Shown piece after piece: positions 16,447 to 26,380 of a stretch of DNA of 49,863 bases; position 1 is the first letter of the stretch; each line of letters opens with the position of its first letter. Position numbers and translations under genes: made by a program. The DNA comes from Acinetobacter portensis (GTDB lineage: Bacteria; Pseudomonadota; Gammaproteobacteria; Pseudomonadales; Moraxellaceae). The notes beneath the pieces are model-generated. The model made no database searches, had not been told where the DNA came from, and was given only the letters and a program-made list of their open reading frames with translations. Location of the stretch: positions 1-49,863 of the forward strand of contig NZ_LWRV01000030.1 in NCBI RefSeq assembly GCF_009372215.1, read 5' to 3'.

Positions 16447-18723
16447 TTAAGCAGGTTCTGCTGTTTCATCTTCAAAAACAGCTAGTTTCAAACCAACTGC
16501 TTTGCCTTTTTCTTTTTTAACCGTAACTGAAACATTACCGCCATTTTCGGCCAATTCACCAAACAAAATCATTTCAGCTAAAGGCTTTTTCAAATGCTCT
16601 TGGATAAGACGTTGCATCGGTCTTGCACCCATTAAACGGTCATAACCATTTTCAGCTAACCAAGCACGTGCAGCTTTCCCAACTTCAAGTATCACTTTTT
16701 TCTCATCAAGTTGCGCTTGAAGCTCTGTAAGGAATTTATCTACTACGTTTTCAATAACAGTTGTTGGCAATGCTTTAAACTGAATAACGCTGTCTAAACG
16801 GTTACGGAATTCAGGCGAGAATGCTTTTTTCATTCCATCTTGATTGTCATTACTATTGTCTTGTTCCATGAAACCAATATTCGTACGTGAAATACTCTCT
16901 GCACCAATATTTGTTGTTAAAACAAGAACAACATTACGGAAATCTGACTTACGACCATTATTATCGGTTAATGAGCCATGATCCATAATTTGCAGTAATA
17001 GATTAAACACATCTGGATGTGCTTTCTCAATTTCATCAAGCAATAATACACAATGCGGATTTTTATGAATCGCATCTGTTAGCAAACCACCTTGGTCAAA
17101 TCCAACATAACCCGGAGGCGCACCAATTAAACGAGATACGGCGTGACGTTCCATATATTCAGACATATCGAAACGTACAAGCTCTACACCTAACAACTTC
17201 GCAAGCTGTTTAGTAACTTCTGTTTTACCTACACCTGTTGGGCCTGCAAAGACAAAGCTACCTACAGGCTTATCTGGTGCTTTTAAGCCCGCACGAGAAA
17301 GCTTGATGGCAGATGCGAGTGCAACAATGGCATCATCTTGACCAAACACAACGCGTTTAAGATCACGCTCAAGATTACCCAATACAGTCTTATCATCTTT
17401 AGATACTGTTTTTGCAGGGATACGTGCAATTTTAGACACAATATCTTCTACGTTTTCTACAGTAATTAAAGTATCGTCTTGTTCTGCTTTTAAACGACGT
17501 TGCGCACCTGCTTCATCAATCACATCAATGGCTTTATCAGGCAAGAAACGATCATTGATGAATTTGGCAGAAAGCTCTACAGCCGTTACTAATGCTCTAT
17601 CATCATATTTAACGTGATGGAATTCTTCAAACTTAGATTTCAAGCCACGTAGAATATCAATGGTTTCTGAAATAGAAGGTTCATTCACATCAATTTTTTG
17701 GAAACGACGCGACAATGCATGATCTTTTTCAAAAACTTGGCGATATTCTTGGAATGTTGTTGAACCAATGCAACGTAAACTACCATTAGATAGCGCAGGC
17801 TTAATTAAGTTTGATGCATCCATTGTGCTGCCCATACTAGAGCCTGCACCAATAATCATGTGAATTTCATCAATAAACAAAATTGCTTCTGGTTTTTTCT
17901 TTAAAGCATTTAATAATTGTTTTAAACGCTTTTCAAAATCACCACGATATTTTGTTCCTGCAACCAATGCACCAATATCTAAACTAAAGACTTCTGCATT
18001 TTCTAAAGGCTTTGGTGCTTTACCATTCACAATTAACCAAGCCAAACCTTCTGCAATCGAAGTTTTTCCTACACCTGGGTCACCAACAAGCAAAGGATTG
18101 TTCTTACGGCGACGACATAAAATTTGCGCTGCACGTTCAATTTCCTTTTCACGACCAATTAAAGGATCAGTTTTACCCTTTTGCGCTTCTTGGTTTAAGT
18201 TAACCGTATATAGCTCTAAAGGCCCTGCATTAGAAGATGATAGTTGTTCACCATCTAAATCTTCGACTTCTTCCTCTGCATGCTCTTCTTGTTTATGTGC
18301 ACCATGAGAAAGATACTGCGTTAATGTAAGACGGTTAATTTGATGACGTTTTAATAGATATACCGCAAAAGTATCGCGTTCTGAGTACATAGCAACAAGA
18401 ACATCGGCACCCTCAACGGTACGATCTCCACCACTCGACTGAACATGAAAAATTGCACGTTGTAAAATACGATCAAAACTTTCTGTCGGATGCGGTGCTA
18501 AGTCACTATCTTCAGATAATTTAGGCGTGTTTTGTTCTGCAAATTCTTCTAGTTCTTTACGCAGTACAATAATATCTGCACCACATGCTTTTAGAGCATT
18601 TACCGCAGAATCGTTATCTAATAATGCCAATAACAAATGTTCAACTGTCAGAAACTCATGTCTCTTTTGACGAGCCATGCTAACAGCCAAACGTAATGAT
18701 ACTTCTAGTTGTCGACTTAGCAT
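16447..18723 (-). CDS. clpA: ATP-dependent Clp protease ATP-binding subunit ClpA
   Basis: A 758-residue AAA+ unfoldase of normal ClpA length that feeds substrates to ClpP. A Clp N-domain spans about 1-140. The first AAA module has Walker A GDPGVGKT at about 214-221 and Walker B LFIDEIH. The second has GPTGVGKT and LLLDEIEKAHPD. The C-terminal D2-small domain contains GARPMQRLIQ. An IGF-type loop for ClpP docking is present as NIGFMEQ. The ribosome site GGGG sits 6 bases before ATG 18723. It lies 9 bases after clpS, so the two are co-transcribed and work together. Confidence 0.97.
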   Translation of the reverse strand: MLSRQLEVSLRLAVSMARQKRHEFLTVEHLLLALLDNDSAVNALKACGADIIVLRKELEEFAEQNTPKLSEDSDLAPHPTESFDRILQRAIFHVQSSGGDRTVEGADVLVAMYSERDTFAVYLLKRHQINRLTLTQYLSHGAHKQEEHAEEEVEDLDGEQLSSSNAGPLELYTVNLNQEAQKGKTDPLIGREKEIERAAQILCRRRKNNPLLVGDPGVGKTSIAEGLAWLIVNGKAPKPLENAEVFSLDIGALVAGTKYRGDFEKRLKQLLNALKKKPEAILFIDEIHMIIGAGSSMGSTMDASNLIKPALSNGSLRCIGSTTFQEYRQVFEKDHALSRRFQKIDVNEPSISETIDILRGLKSKFEEFHHVKYDDRALVTAVELSAKFINDRFLPDKAIDVIDEAGAQRRLKAEQDDTLITVENVEDIVSKIARIPAKTVSKDDKTVLGNLERDLKRVVFGQDDAIVALASAIKLSRAGLKAPDKPVGSFVFAGPTGVGKTEVTKQLAKLLGVELVRFDMSEYMERHAVSRLIGAPPGYVGFDQGGLLTDAIHKNPHCVLLLDEIEKAHPDVFNLLLQIMDHGSLTDNNGRKSDFRNVVLVLTTNIGAESISRTNIGFMEQDNSNDNQDGMKKAFSPEFRNRLDSVIQFKALPTTVIENVVDKFLTELQAQLDEKKVILEVGKAARAWLAENGYDRLMGARPMQRLIQEHLKKPLAEMILFGELAENGGNVSVTVKKEKGKAVGLKLAVFEDETAEPA

Positions 18724-18732
18724 GTGATCCCC

Positions 18733-19149
18733 TTAATTTTTAGGCTCTATCTGACAAAGTAAAGGATGACCTTGTGATCGAGCGTAATTATTGACTTGGT
18801 TCGCTTTTGTTTCCGCAATGTCTCTTGGATAGACGCCAGCAACACCTTTACCTTCGTAATGTACAGTTAGCATTACTTGAGTAGCTTGGTCAAGATTCAT
18901 TGCGAATTTTTCTTGTAAAATTTCAATAACAAAGTCCATTGGTGTGTAATCGTCATTCAAAAGAAGTACAACATACATTGGCGGACGTTTAAATTCGGGC
19001 GGTGCAGTTTGCACAACTGTATCGCCTTCTTCCTCATAATTCCCATCTTGCATATTCGTACGAATATCTAAGTGCCAATCGATTAAGCCCGATTGAGAGA
19101 ATCCATTCTTAATTTCAGTCAAACACAGTTGACGCTTTAAATTACTCAT
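18733..19149 (-). CDS. clpS: ATP-dependent Clp protease adaptor ClpS
   Basis: The ClpS adaptor presents N-degron substrates to ClpA. The core domain (from about residue 50) has PPMYVVLLLNDDYTPMDFVI, containing the Asn-Asp acids that hold the substrate alpha-amine, then AMNLDQATQVMLTVHYEGKG and GVYPRDIAETKANQV. As drawn it is 138 residues, longer than the roughly 106 of E. coli. An in-frame ATG at 19053 would give 106 residues. Neither start has a good ribosome site, so the N-terminus is uncertain. Confidence 0.93.
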   Translation of the reverse strand: MSNLKRQLCLTEIKNGFSQSGLIDWHLDIRTNMQDGNYEEEGDTVVQTAPPEFKRPPMYVVLLLNDDYTPMDFVIEILQEKFAMNLDQATQVMLTVHYEGKGVAGVYPRDIAETKANQVNNYARSQGHPLLCQIEPKN

Positions 19150-19165
19150 ATTTAATTTGAATACA

Positions 19166-19918
19166 CTATTGAGCAGTTGCTTTGACTTGTGGAATATCTG
19201 CTATAGACGTTGATACAGCATCTACAGGTTTTCCTCTTACCCAACTAAAACGTTTAATAATAGGTGCCAACCCTGTACCAGTAATACGCGCTTCAATGAA
19301 CTGCGGTGTAAAACCTTTAGGTAATGTCCAACGTCCTGTTAAACGCTCGAAGTTATCAAAGTTAAAGTTTGCTTTTTCCATTGGAATCACAAGTACTTCA
19401 GAACCTCGAATAACACGCAATTCTACATTCCCAGACGTCATACTTTTAGATGGGCTGACTTGAACTAAATCGAGCTGATATTCATATGAGTTATCAGCCA
19501 ATGGCTTAACACCTAAGTTTTGAACGGTCAGGCTTAATCCACCACGTTGTCTTAATACTTCACGGTAAATTGTTAACATACCATCCGATTGAACTTTATC
19601 GGCCTTTGCTTGAGTAACAGCAGCAAATAAATCATTTGAGTTACTCACAGCAACATCACGTTCCTGAACAGCAGCATTCAATGATTTATTTAAGGTTTCT
19701 AAGCGATCTTTTTGTAACCCTACCACTTCTACAAGCTGTTGAGCATCCGCATCATAACCAGACACTGTTAAACCTTGACGATGCCCAACGCTATAGCCTA
19801 AAAAGCCACTGCCTAAAATCAATACCGCAGCACCGACAACAAGTGGCATATTGCCTTGTAAATGCAGTTTATTTGACTTTAATTGTTTTTCTTCAGTCTT
19901 AGATTCAATGTTGCTCAT
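19166..19918 (-). CDS. DUF6776-like membrane-anchored coiled-coil protein
   Basis: About 250 residues. A short cytoplasmic N-terminus is followed by one transmembrane helix (PLVVGAAVLILGSGFLGYSV), a coiled coil (VVGLQKDRLETLNKSLNAAV onward, about 60 residues) and a beta-rich C-terminal domain (LSLTVQNLGVKPLADNSYEY onward). I recall this as the DUF6776 family; its function is unknown. ATG 19918 is preferred over 19945 because AGAG lies 6 bases before it. It sits just upstream of clpS on the same strand. Confidence 0.7.
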   Translation of the reverse strand: MSNIESKTEEKQLKSNKLHLQGNMPLVVGAAVLILGSGFLGYSVGHRQGLTVSGYDADAQQLVEVVGLQKDRLETLNKSLNAAVQERDVAVSNSNDLFAAVTQAKADKVQSDGMLTIYREVLRQRGGLSLTVQNLGVKPLADNSYEYQLDLVQVSPSKSMTSGNVELRVIRGSEVLVIPMEKANFNFDNFERLTGRWTLPKGFTPQFIEARITGTGLAPIIKRFSWVRGKPVDAVSTSIADIPQVKATAQ

Positions 19919-19996
19919 CGTCATCTCTTTTAAAATGTTTTTCAAAGCACAGATTTAATTCGAAAAAATGCCGTCTGTGTAGTTGAAAAGCGTTAC

Positions 19997-21046
19997 TTAT
20001 GGTAATAACCCAATAACATCTAAACCTGCATTTTCAGCAAAGTTAAACATTAAGTTCATATTTTGAACAGCCTGACCTGCTGCACCTTTCACTAAGTTAT
20101 CTTGTACAACCAAAATCACTAGTTTTTGTGGATGAGGTTTGTATAGTGCAATACGTAATTGATTCGCACCACGTACAGAACGAGTTTCAGGTGAGCTTCC
20201 TGCAGGCATTACATCTACAAATTGTTCATTGGCGTAGAACTGCTCATACAAACTTTGTAAATCTGCTGTTTGACCTGCTTCTGTTAAATCAATATAAATG
20301 GTACTGAACATTCCGCGAATCATTGGAACTAAATGCGGAACAAAGAGAATATGATCAAACACACCTTTTTGCCCTGAAATATTTTCCAAAGCTTCTACAA
20401 TTTCAGGATGATGACGGTGACCTGCAACGCCATAAGCTTTAAAGTTATCTGCATTTTCAGAATAGATCATGCCTAAGCTTGCTTTACGCCCTGCACCAGA
20501 CACACCCGATTTAGCATCGATAATAATACTTTCAGGTTTCACTAAAGCTTCAGTTGCTTTTAATACAGGCGCTAAACCCAATTGAACCGTTGTTGGGTAA
20601 CAACCTGGGTTACCAATTACATTCGCTTGTTTAATTTTCTCACGGTTTAATTCAGACAAACCATAGGCAGATGCTTTTAACACATCTGGACATGCATGTT
20701 CTAAACCATACCATTTTTCAAATTGAGCTAAATCTTGCAATCTAAAGTCTGCTGCAAGGTCAATGACCTTAGTATTTGCAGCCAAAAGATCTTCTGCATG
20801 TTTCATTGCTACACCATGTGGCGTTGCAAAGAAAACAACATCGCATTTTTTTAATTCTTGAATGTCTAAATCTGAATATTTAAGCTCTGTTTGCCCACGT
20901 AAACTTGGGAACATGTCATCTACACGGCGACCAGCTTCAGTACGAGACGTTAAAACAGTGACCTGCACATTTGGATGACGCAATAAAAGACGTAATAATT
21001 CAACGCCTGTATAACCTGTTCCACCAACAATCCCGACAGAAATCAC
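19997..21046 (-). CDS. argC: N-acetyl-gamma-glutamyl-phosphate reductase
   Basis: A 349-residue enzyme for the third step of arginine biosynthesis, reducing N-acetylglutamyl phosphate to the semialdehyde with NADPH. The Rossmann motif [18 protein letters not shown], the catalytic Cys149 in GNPGCYPT, and the HRHHPE segment are all present. It starts with GTG at 21046, with GAGGT 7 bases upstream. The length is normal. Confidence 0.96.
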   Translation of the reverse strand: MISVGIVGGTGYTGVELLRLLLRHPNVQVTVLTSRTEAGRRVDDMFPSLRGQTELKYSDLDIQELKKCDVVFFATPHGVAMKHAEDLLAANTKVIDLAADFRLQDLAQFEKWYGLEHACPDVLKASAYGLSELNREKIKQANVIGNPGCYPTTVQLGLAPVLKATEALVKPESIIIDAKSGVSGAGRKASLGMIYSENADNFKAYGVAGHRHHPEIVEALENISGQKGVFDHILFVPHLVPMIRGMFSTIYIDLTEAGQTADLQSLYEQFYANEQFVDVMPAGSSPETRSVRGANQLRIALYKPHPQKLVILVVQDNLVKGAAGQAVQNMNLMFNFAENAGLDVIGLLP

Positions 21047-21210
21047 GCTAGCTACCTCAATTTAAATAAATTATTGATATGTTCGTTGCTTAGTATGGCA
21101 GGGTTTAAAAACTTTCTGAACAATTTTGAACGAGTTTGTTGATTTTTTAACTCTTTTATAGCATTGTCCTTATGTGATTCACATAATTTTTCACGAGAAT
21201 TTAAAAGCCA

Positions 21211-21233
21211 AATATACAAATTTTGTGTATATT
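21211..21233. promoter_or_regulatory. Inverted repeat between argC and the GGDEF/EAL gene
   Basis: AATATAC (21211-21217) and GTATATT (21227-21233) are perfect 7-bp arms around a 9-base centre. They lie in the 340-base divergent spacer 21047-21386. This could be an operator for either gene. Nothing else was recognised in the spacer. Confidence 0.35.
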
Positions 21234-21386
21234 AAGCATCATTATTTTACATGATTATGAATAAGTTCAAGACTTATACAATGCTAAACAAGTCATATTT
21301 AAATATAAACTTAATGATTAAAAATACTAAATTTTATACGTGGAACTCTTTAGTTTCACAAGTACTTCGAATAGGGTCGAAACATA

Positions 21387-23171
21387 GTGCGTACACCAAA
21401 TAAAACAATAGATCAAAGCAACACAGATCCCCAAACAACGCTACCGCCTATTCATTACTCTACTTCAGAGCAAAGCTTGCATATATTAGATCAAATGCCT
21501 AATTTCGCCTTGATTATCAAATCCAATAATATCCATATAAATCAAGAATTTCGAAAATTTTTAAAGCAAGAAAAGTCAGATCTAAAGCTTCAAGATGTTT
21601 TAGAAGCATTTCATCCTGAAGATGCTGTTAAATTTAGTGAATTACTTAATAGTAAAATACCTCGACCTGAAAGCATTCAACAACAATATCGAATTAAAAA
21701 TAACAACAATGAATATCAATGGTTTCTTATACAAGCCAAAGCAAACTTAAATGATTCTAAAACGCTAGATTGGTTTATTACGCTAATTAACGTACAAGAA
21801 CATTATCAATCTCATAAAGATATATTAATGCAGCTCAAGACTCAAAAGGAAATGAGCAACCAAGTTAAAAATGCATTACGCATTTCGAATGAGACAGATG
21901 AACTTACAGGTTTACTCAATCGATATGGTTTAAAAGCCAATGTACAAAGTCTCTTTAAAAGTAATAAAAACAGCTATGGGCATATTGGATTATTTCTTAT
22001 CGGTTTAGATCATTTTAAAAATATTAATGATACCCAAGGTTACACAGCAGGTGATTTTATCCTTAAAAGTTTTGCTAAAAGATTAAAAAAAGAATTCCAA
22101 GATCAAAGCATTCTTGCTCGACTAGGCAGTGACGAATTTGCAGTTGTTTATTACGGCATACAAGATATTGATACTTTTAGCCATATTGGAAACAAAATAC
22201 TCAATTTGATGAATGAACCTTATGACTATAACGGTAAAATGCTGAGTAGCAGCATGAGTATTGGATCTGCCATTTTCCCACAAGATGCAGATAACTTTTC
22301 AAACTTATTGCAATGTGCAGATACAGCACTAAGTGACCTAAAAACACGTGGTCGTGGCGGAATACAATATTTTAACGAAAATATGTTTAATATCACGCGT
22401 AATAAAGCCATTCAAATAGAAACGGCACGGCGTATTCTTCGTGAAAATACAATTACACCGTATTATCAACCTAAAATTGAGCTATCGACGTTAAAAGTGA
22501 TTGGCTTGGAAGCTTTACTACGCTGGTATTGTCCCGAAACAAAAACAATCTTTAGTCCCGAAACAATTACCGAAGCTTTTGATGATTTTGAGCTATCGAC
22601 CAAAATTAGCGCAAATATGCAAAATAAAATTTTTGCCGATATTAAAAAATGGCAATCATCAGGTAAAAAAATTATTCCTGTTGCTATTAATGCATCGCCT
22701 GTGGAGTTTTTTAGAGATAATTACGCAGAAACACTACTGCAACGCATTCAAGATGCAGACATTTCCCCTCAGCATATTGAAATAGAAATCACAGAACATT
22801 TATTTTCAGATCGTAGTGCAGGTTACGTAATTCGTGCACTCAAAAAACTGCAAGAAGCAGGAATTCTTATTTCACTTGATGATTTTGGTACAGGTCATTC
22901 ATCTTTAACGCATTTACGTGACCTGCCCGTAGACAGTATTAAAATAGACTATAGCTTTATTTCTAAAATTGTTGAGAAAAAACCTATTGCCGCAATTGTC
23001 GAAGGTATTGTGAAATTAGGACCTCTTTTAGGCATGAATGTTATTGCTGAAGGCATTGAGAACCAAAAACAACTCGATATGCTCATAAAAATGGGTTGCC
23101 CTCAGGGACAAGGCTTTTTATTTAAAGATGCGATTACGAGTGAAGAAGTTGAAAAGAAGTTAGAGGAGTAA
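21387..23171 (+). CDS. PAS-GGDEF-EAL protein, probable cyclic-di-GMP phosphodiesterase
   Basis: A 594-residue protein. A PAS-like sensor is followed by a GGDEF domain (about 165-325), whose signature reads Gly-Ser-Asp-Glu-Phe (residues 247-251) in place of GGDEF, and an EAL domain (about 340-590). The EAL catalytic set looks complete: EALLRW at 375, INASP, EIEITEH, SLDDFGTGHSSL, IKIDYSFI, AEGIE and QGQGFLF. The likely activity is hydrolysis of c-di-GMP with a degenerate or regulatory cyclase domain. No transmembrane helix is seen, so it is probably cytoplasmic. GTG 21387 is preceded by AGGG about 10 bases upstream. Confidence 0.88.
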   Translation: MRTPNKTIDQSNTDPQTTLPPIHYSTSEQSLHILDQMPNFALIIKSNNIHINQEFRKFLKQEKSDLKLQDVLEAFHPEDAVKFSELLNSKIPRPESIQQQYRIKNNNNEYQWFLIQAKANLNDSKTLDWFITLINVQEHYQSHKDILMQLKTQKEMSNQVKNALRISNETDELTGLLNRYGLKANVQSLFKSNKNSYGHIGLFLIGLDHFKNINDTQGYTAGDFILKSFAKRLKKEFQDQSILARLGSDEFAVVYYGIQDIDTFSHIGNKILNLMNEPYDYNGKMLSSSMSIGSAIFPQDADNFSNLLQCADTALSDLKTRGRGGIQYFNENMFNITRNKAIQIETARRILRENTITPYYQPKIELSTLKVIGLEALLRWYCPETKTIFSPETITEAFDDFELSTKISANMQNKIFADIKKWQSSGKKIIPVAINASPVEFFRDNYAETLLQRIQDADISPQHIEIEITEHLFSDRSAGYVIRALKKLQEAGILISLDDFGTGHSSLTHLRDLPVDSIKIDYSFISKIVEKKPIAAIVEGIVKLGPLLGMNVIAEGIENQKQLDMLIKMGCPQGQGFLFKDAITSEEVEKKLEE

Positions 23172-23194
23172 AAAATCTAACGAATGTATAAAAC

Positions 23195-23878
23195 TTAAAT
23201 ACTATTCCACCAATACGGCGTTGGCATTTTCTTCAATACGTTTTGATTTTGTTGAAAATCTACATCGTGCTTATGTACCAACTGCCAAAAATGCGCACTA
23301 TGGTTAAAATGAACCGTATGCGCAAGTTCATGAACACAGACATAACGTACAACGTCTTTGCTATATAAAACCAAAGCACTGTTCAGCATAATTTTTTGTT
23401 GTGCTGAACAACTTCCCCATCTTGTCTTTGGTTGTCTAATACTGCATTCAGTAAATTTAAGCCCTATTTCCGCACTTACGCTATTTAAATACTTCGGTAG
23501 TTGTTCTTTGGCATATTCAATAACAAAAGCTTTTAAATACTTTTCAGGTGTGCGATCACTTATCTTTAAAATCATATTTTCAACATCAAAAATAAAATTA
23601 TTTTTCTGCGTTAAATATTCAATTTGAATTGGCTGAGTTAAATTAAATAATTGAATTTCTGTAGGTCGAGCTCTATCTACATGAACAATATTTTGTTGTT
23701 GTGCTTGCCATGTTTTAAGCAACCAAGCTTCAGACTGATCTATAAAATTTTGGATTTGCTTTTTTGTGCAAAAAACTGGGGCAGTTAAACGAATACGTGT
23801 GGGTTCAACACGAAGTCTTAGCCGTGTAGATCGAATATTGCGTGTAATTTGAATTTCAGGTAAATCAGATAATGTCAT
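23195..23878 (-). CDS. YgjP-family metal-dependent hydrolase (DUF45, M48-like)
   Basis: A 227-residue protein with the zinc-peptidase motif HELAHTVHFNHSAHFW and the family segment TRWGSCSAQQKIMLNSALVL. The two His and downstream acids would bind zinc. Its substrate is unknown. ATG 23878 is used: the longer frame to 23917 starts from TTG inside the dispersed repeat at 23898-23984. Confidence 0.88.
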   Translation of the reverse strand: MTLSDLPEIQITRNIRSTRLRLRVEPTRIRLTAPVFCTKKQIQNFIDQSEAWLLKTWQAQQQNIVHVDRARPTEIQLFNLTQPIQIEYLTQKNNFIFDVENMILKISDRTPEKYLKAFVIEYAKEQLPKYLNSVSAEIGLKFTECSIRQPKTRWGSCSAQQKIMLNSALVLYSKDVVRYVCVHELAHTVHFNHSAHFWQLVHKHDVDFQQNQNVLKKMPTPYWWNSI

Positions 23879-23897
23879 TTTTGTTCTTTTCTTATTT

Positions 23898-23984
23898 AAA
23901 TCCCCCTTGCGCAGCAATGCTGCTCACCTTTGGTAAAGGAGGGAGTAAAAGTCCCTCTTTATTAAGAGGGACTTAGGGAGATTA
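23898..23984. repeat. Dispersed palindromic repeat, copy 1
   Basis: A small palindromic element. Edges AATCCCCC and GGGAGATT, an inner hairpin GTCCCTCTTTATTAAGAGGGAC (23951-23972), and a second inner hairpin around AGCAATGCTGCT. A related copy lies at 44878-44946. It sits in the rpiA-peptidase gap and may act as an mRNA end structure or a miniature mobile element. Confidence 0.65.
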
Positions 23985-24003
23985 TCTCTTTAATAAGTTA
24001 AAA

Positions 24004-24687
24004 TTAAACTGCAGTACGTTCTTCAATACCGTTATCTGTTGCAACAATCGCAATATCAGCTTTGTTTAATGCAAAAATACCGTTACATACAACACCAGGA
24101 ATATCATTTAAGGTTCTTTCAAGCTCTAGTGCATTTAAGATATTTAAATTATAAACATCTAAAATAACATTACCGTTATCTGTCACTACGCCTTCACGGT
24201 ATACAGGGTCACCGCCTAAAGCAACAATTTTGCGAGCTACGGCAGAACGCGCCATTGGAATTACTTCTACAGGAAGTGGAAATTCACGGCTTAATTGTTC
24301 AACCCATTTTGAATCATCTACGATACACACGAATTTCTTCGCAATTGAAGCCACAATTTTTTCACGTGTAAGTGCAGCACCACCGCCTTTTACCATATGC
24401 ATGTGCCGATCAATTTCATCTGCGCCATCTACGTAAGCATCTAAACCGCCCACGCTATTCATATCAACAACTTCAATACCTAGTTTTTTAAGACGTTGTG
24501 CAGTTGCTTCAGAACTTGCAACGGCTGCTTCTAATTGAAGTTCAGGTAAAAGATCAATTAAAAAATTAACAGTACTACCCGTACCAACGCCTAAAATGCC
24601 ACCTTTTGGTAAGTGTTTTAAAGCAGCTTTTGCCGCGGCTTGCTTTTTCTCATCTTGGGTTGCATATAGACTCATTACATTACTCAA
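24004..24687 (-). CDS. rpiA: Ribose-5-phosphate isomerase A
   Basis: A 227-residue enzyme interconverting ribose-5-phosphate and ribulose-5-phosphate in the pentose phosphate pathway. The family motifs [36 protein letters not shown] and [15 protein letters not shown] are present. The length is normal. It is divergent from ilvA with a 94-base shared promoter region. Confidence 0.96.
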   Translation of the reverse strand: MSNVMSLYATQDEKKQAAAKAALKHLPKGGILGVGTGSTVNFLIDLLPELQLEAAVASSEATAQRLKKLGIEVVDMNSVGGLDAYVDGADEIDRHMHMVKGGGAALTREKIVASIAKKFVCIVDDSKWVEQLSREFPLPVEVIPMARSAVARKIVALGGDPVYREGVVTDNGNVILDVYNLNILNALELERTLNDIPGVVCNGIFALNKADIAIVATDNGIEERTAV

Positions 24688-24781
24688 CTATTTTCGACAT
24701 TTGTTGCTGATTTTACAGCCTAAATGTATTTGGGTTTGTTACAATAAGCGCCTATTTTAAACTGTTAGATGGAAAATTAAC

Positions 24782-26320
24782 ATGCTGTCTCGTTTGGTTC
24801 GACAAATATTACAAGCAACCGTATACGATGTTGCAATCGAAACCCCACTCGAAGCAGCGCCACGAATTAGTGAAAAGCTAAATAATAATATTCGCTTTAA
24901 GCGCGAAGACTTACAACCTGTCTTTTCTTTCAAGCTACGCGGTGCCTATAACCGTATTAGTCAGTTACCGAAATCTCAGTTAGAACGTGGCGTTATTACT
25001 GCTTCAGCAGGTAACCATGCACAAGGCGTGGCATTATCTGGTCAAAAGTTAGGAATTCGCGCCATTATCGTGATGCCAAAAACCACACCAGACATTAAAG
25101 TCCAAGCGGTTAAACGCTTAGGTGGTGAAGTTGTATTACATGGCGATTCATTTGATGTAGCCAATAAATACGCAATTGCACGTGCAGCCGAAGATGGTAT
25201 GACTTTTATTCCACCGTATGACGATGAGCTCGTTATGGCAGGACAAGGCACCATTGGTAATGAAATTTTACGTCAATGGCGTGATGTAGATTATGTATTC
25301 GTTGCTGTTGGCGGTGGCGGTTTAATTGCAGGTGTTGCAGCTTACTTAGGTGATGTTGCACCACATGTAAAAGTCATTCCTGTTGAATATGATGAATCTG
25401 CATGTTTAAAAGCAGCACTTGAAGCAAATGAACGTGTAATTTTACCTGCTGTTGGTTTATTTGCCGATGGTACAGCGGTTGCACAAATTGGTGAAAAACC
25501 ATTTGACGTGATTCGCCTACAAAAATCAGATAACTCAGGGCCAATTGTTGAGCCAAATGTTGTATTGGTAAATACAGATGAAATTTGTGCTGCAATTAAA
25601 GATACTTATGATGAATGTCGTAGCATTGTTGAACCATCAGGTGCAATGGCTTTAGCAGGTATTAAAAAATACGTTGCAGAACATGGCTTAGAAGGCAAAA
25701 ACTTAGTCTCTATTGTTTGCGGTGCAAACATGAACTTTGACCGTTTACGCTATATTGCAGAACGTACAGAGCTTGGTGAACGCAAAGAAGCCATTTTTGC
25801 AGTGACGATTCCTGAAGAAAAAGGCTCATTCCTGAATTTCTGCCGTGCTTTACAAGGCCGTAATATTACCGAGTTTAACTACCGTGCAAGCCATGCAACA
25901 GCGGCACAAGTGTTTGTGGGTATTAGTCTTAAAGCTGGTGAAAAAGAACGCCAAGATATTTATGAAGCATTAAAACTTCAATTTGATGTAGATGATTTGT
26001 CTGATGATGAAGTTGCTAAGCTACATATTCGTTATTTAATTGGCGGTCATGCAGATTTAGAAAATGAACGTTTATTCCGTGTAGAGTTCCCTGAACGTCC
26101 AGGTGCACTACTTACTTTCTTAGAGCGTTTAGGGCCAACACATAACATTACACTTTTCCATTACCGTAACCACGGTGCCGCGGAAGGTCGCGTTTTAGTT
26201 GGTTTAGAAGCTTCTGATGCGAAACAAAATCCCGATGGTTTAATTGAAACATTAGAAAGTATTACTTATCCATATGATGAAATTACCAATAACTTAGGTT
26301 ATCAACGTTTCTTGAAATAA
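24782..26320 (+). CDS. ilvA: Threonine ammonia-lyase (threonine deaminase), biosynthetic
   Basis: A 512-residue PLP enzyme that makes 2-oxobutanoate from threonine, the first step of isoleucine synthesis. The PLP lysine is Lys51 in FSFKLRGAYN, with SAGNHAQGVA and the phosphate-binding GGGGLIAG also seen. Two C-terminal ACT-like regulatory domains follow (from about residue 335: FAVTIPEEKGSFLNFC; second: RVEFPERPGALLTFLE), so feedback inhibition by isoleucine is expected. The gene is monocistronic and ends at a strong terminator. Confidence 0.96.
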   Translation: MLSRLVRQILQATVYDVAIETPLEAAPRISEKLNNNIRFKREDLQPVFSFKLRGAYNRISQLPKSQLERGVITASAGNHAQGVALSGQKLGIRAIIVMPKTTPDIKVQAVKRLGGEVVLHGDSFDVANKYAIARAAEDGMTFIPPYDDELVMAGQGTIGNEILRQWRDVDYVFVAVGGGGLIAGVAAYLGDVAPHVKVIPVEYDESACLKAALEANERVILPAVGLFADGTAVAQIGEKPFDVIRLQKSDNSGPIVEPNVVLVNTDEICAAIKDTYDECRSIVEPSGAMALAGIKKYVAEHGLEGKNLVSIVCGANMNFDRLRYIAERTELGERKEAIFAVTIPEEKGSFLNFCRALQGRNITEFNYRASHATAAQVFVGISLKAGEKERQDIYEALKLQFDVDDLSDDEVAKLHIRYLIGGHADLENERLFRVEFPERPGALLTFLERLGPTHNITLFHYRNHGAAEGRVLVGLEASDAKQNPDGLIETLESITYPYDEITNNLGYQRFLK

Positions 26321-26344
26321 GTTTTTTATCTTTTCATCAAAAAC

Positions 26345-26373
26345 AAAAGCCTCCACTATGGAGGCTTTTTTTT
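26345..26373. terminator. Terminator between convergent ilvA and MFS gene
   Basis: AAAAGCCTCC / GGAGGCTTTT with a 5-base loop and a run of eight T on the plus strand. It serves ilvA and probably also the MFS gene from the other side. Confidence 0.8.
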
Positions 26374-26380
26374 AAGCAAA

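Noticed and set aside
17019..17213. Antisense frame within clpA
   Set aside because: No ribosome site or recognisable domain; clpA fully explains the region.
25374..25595. Antisense frame within ilvA
   Set aside because: It is a low-complexity Gln/His/Leu-rich shadow of the well-supported plus-strand gene.
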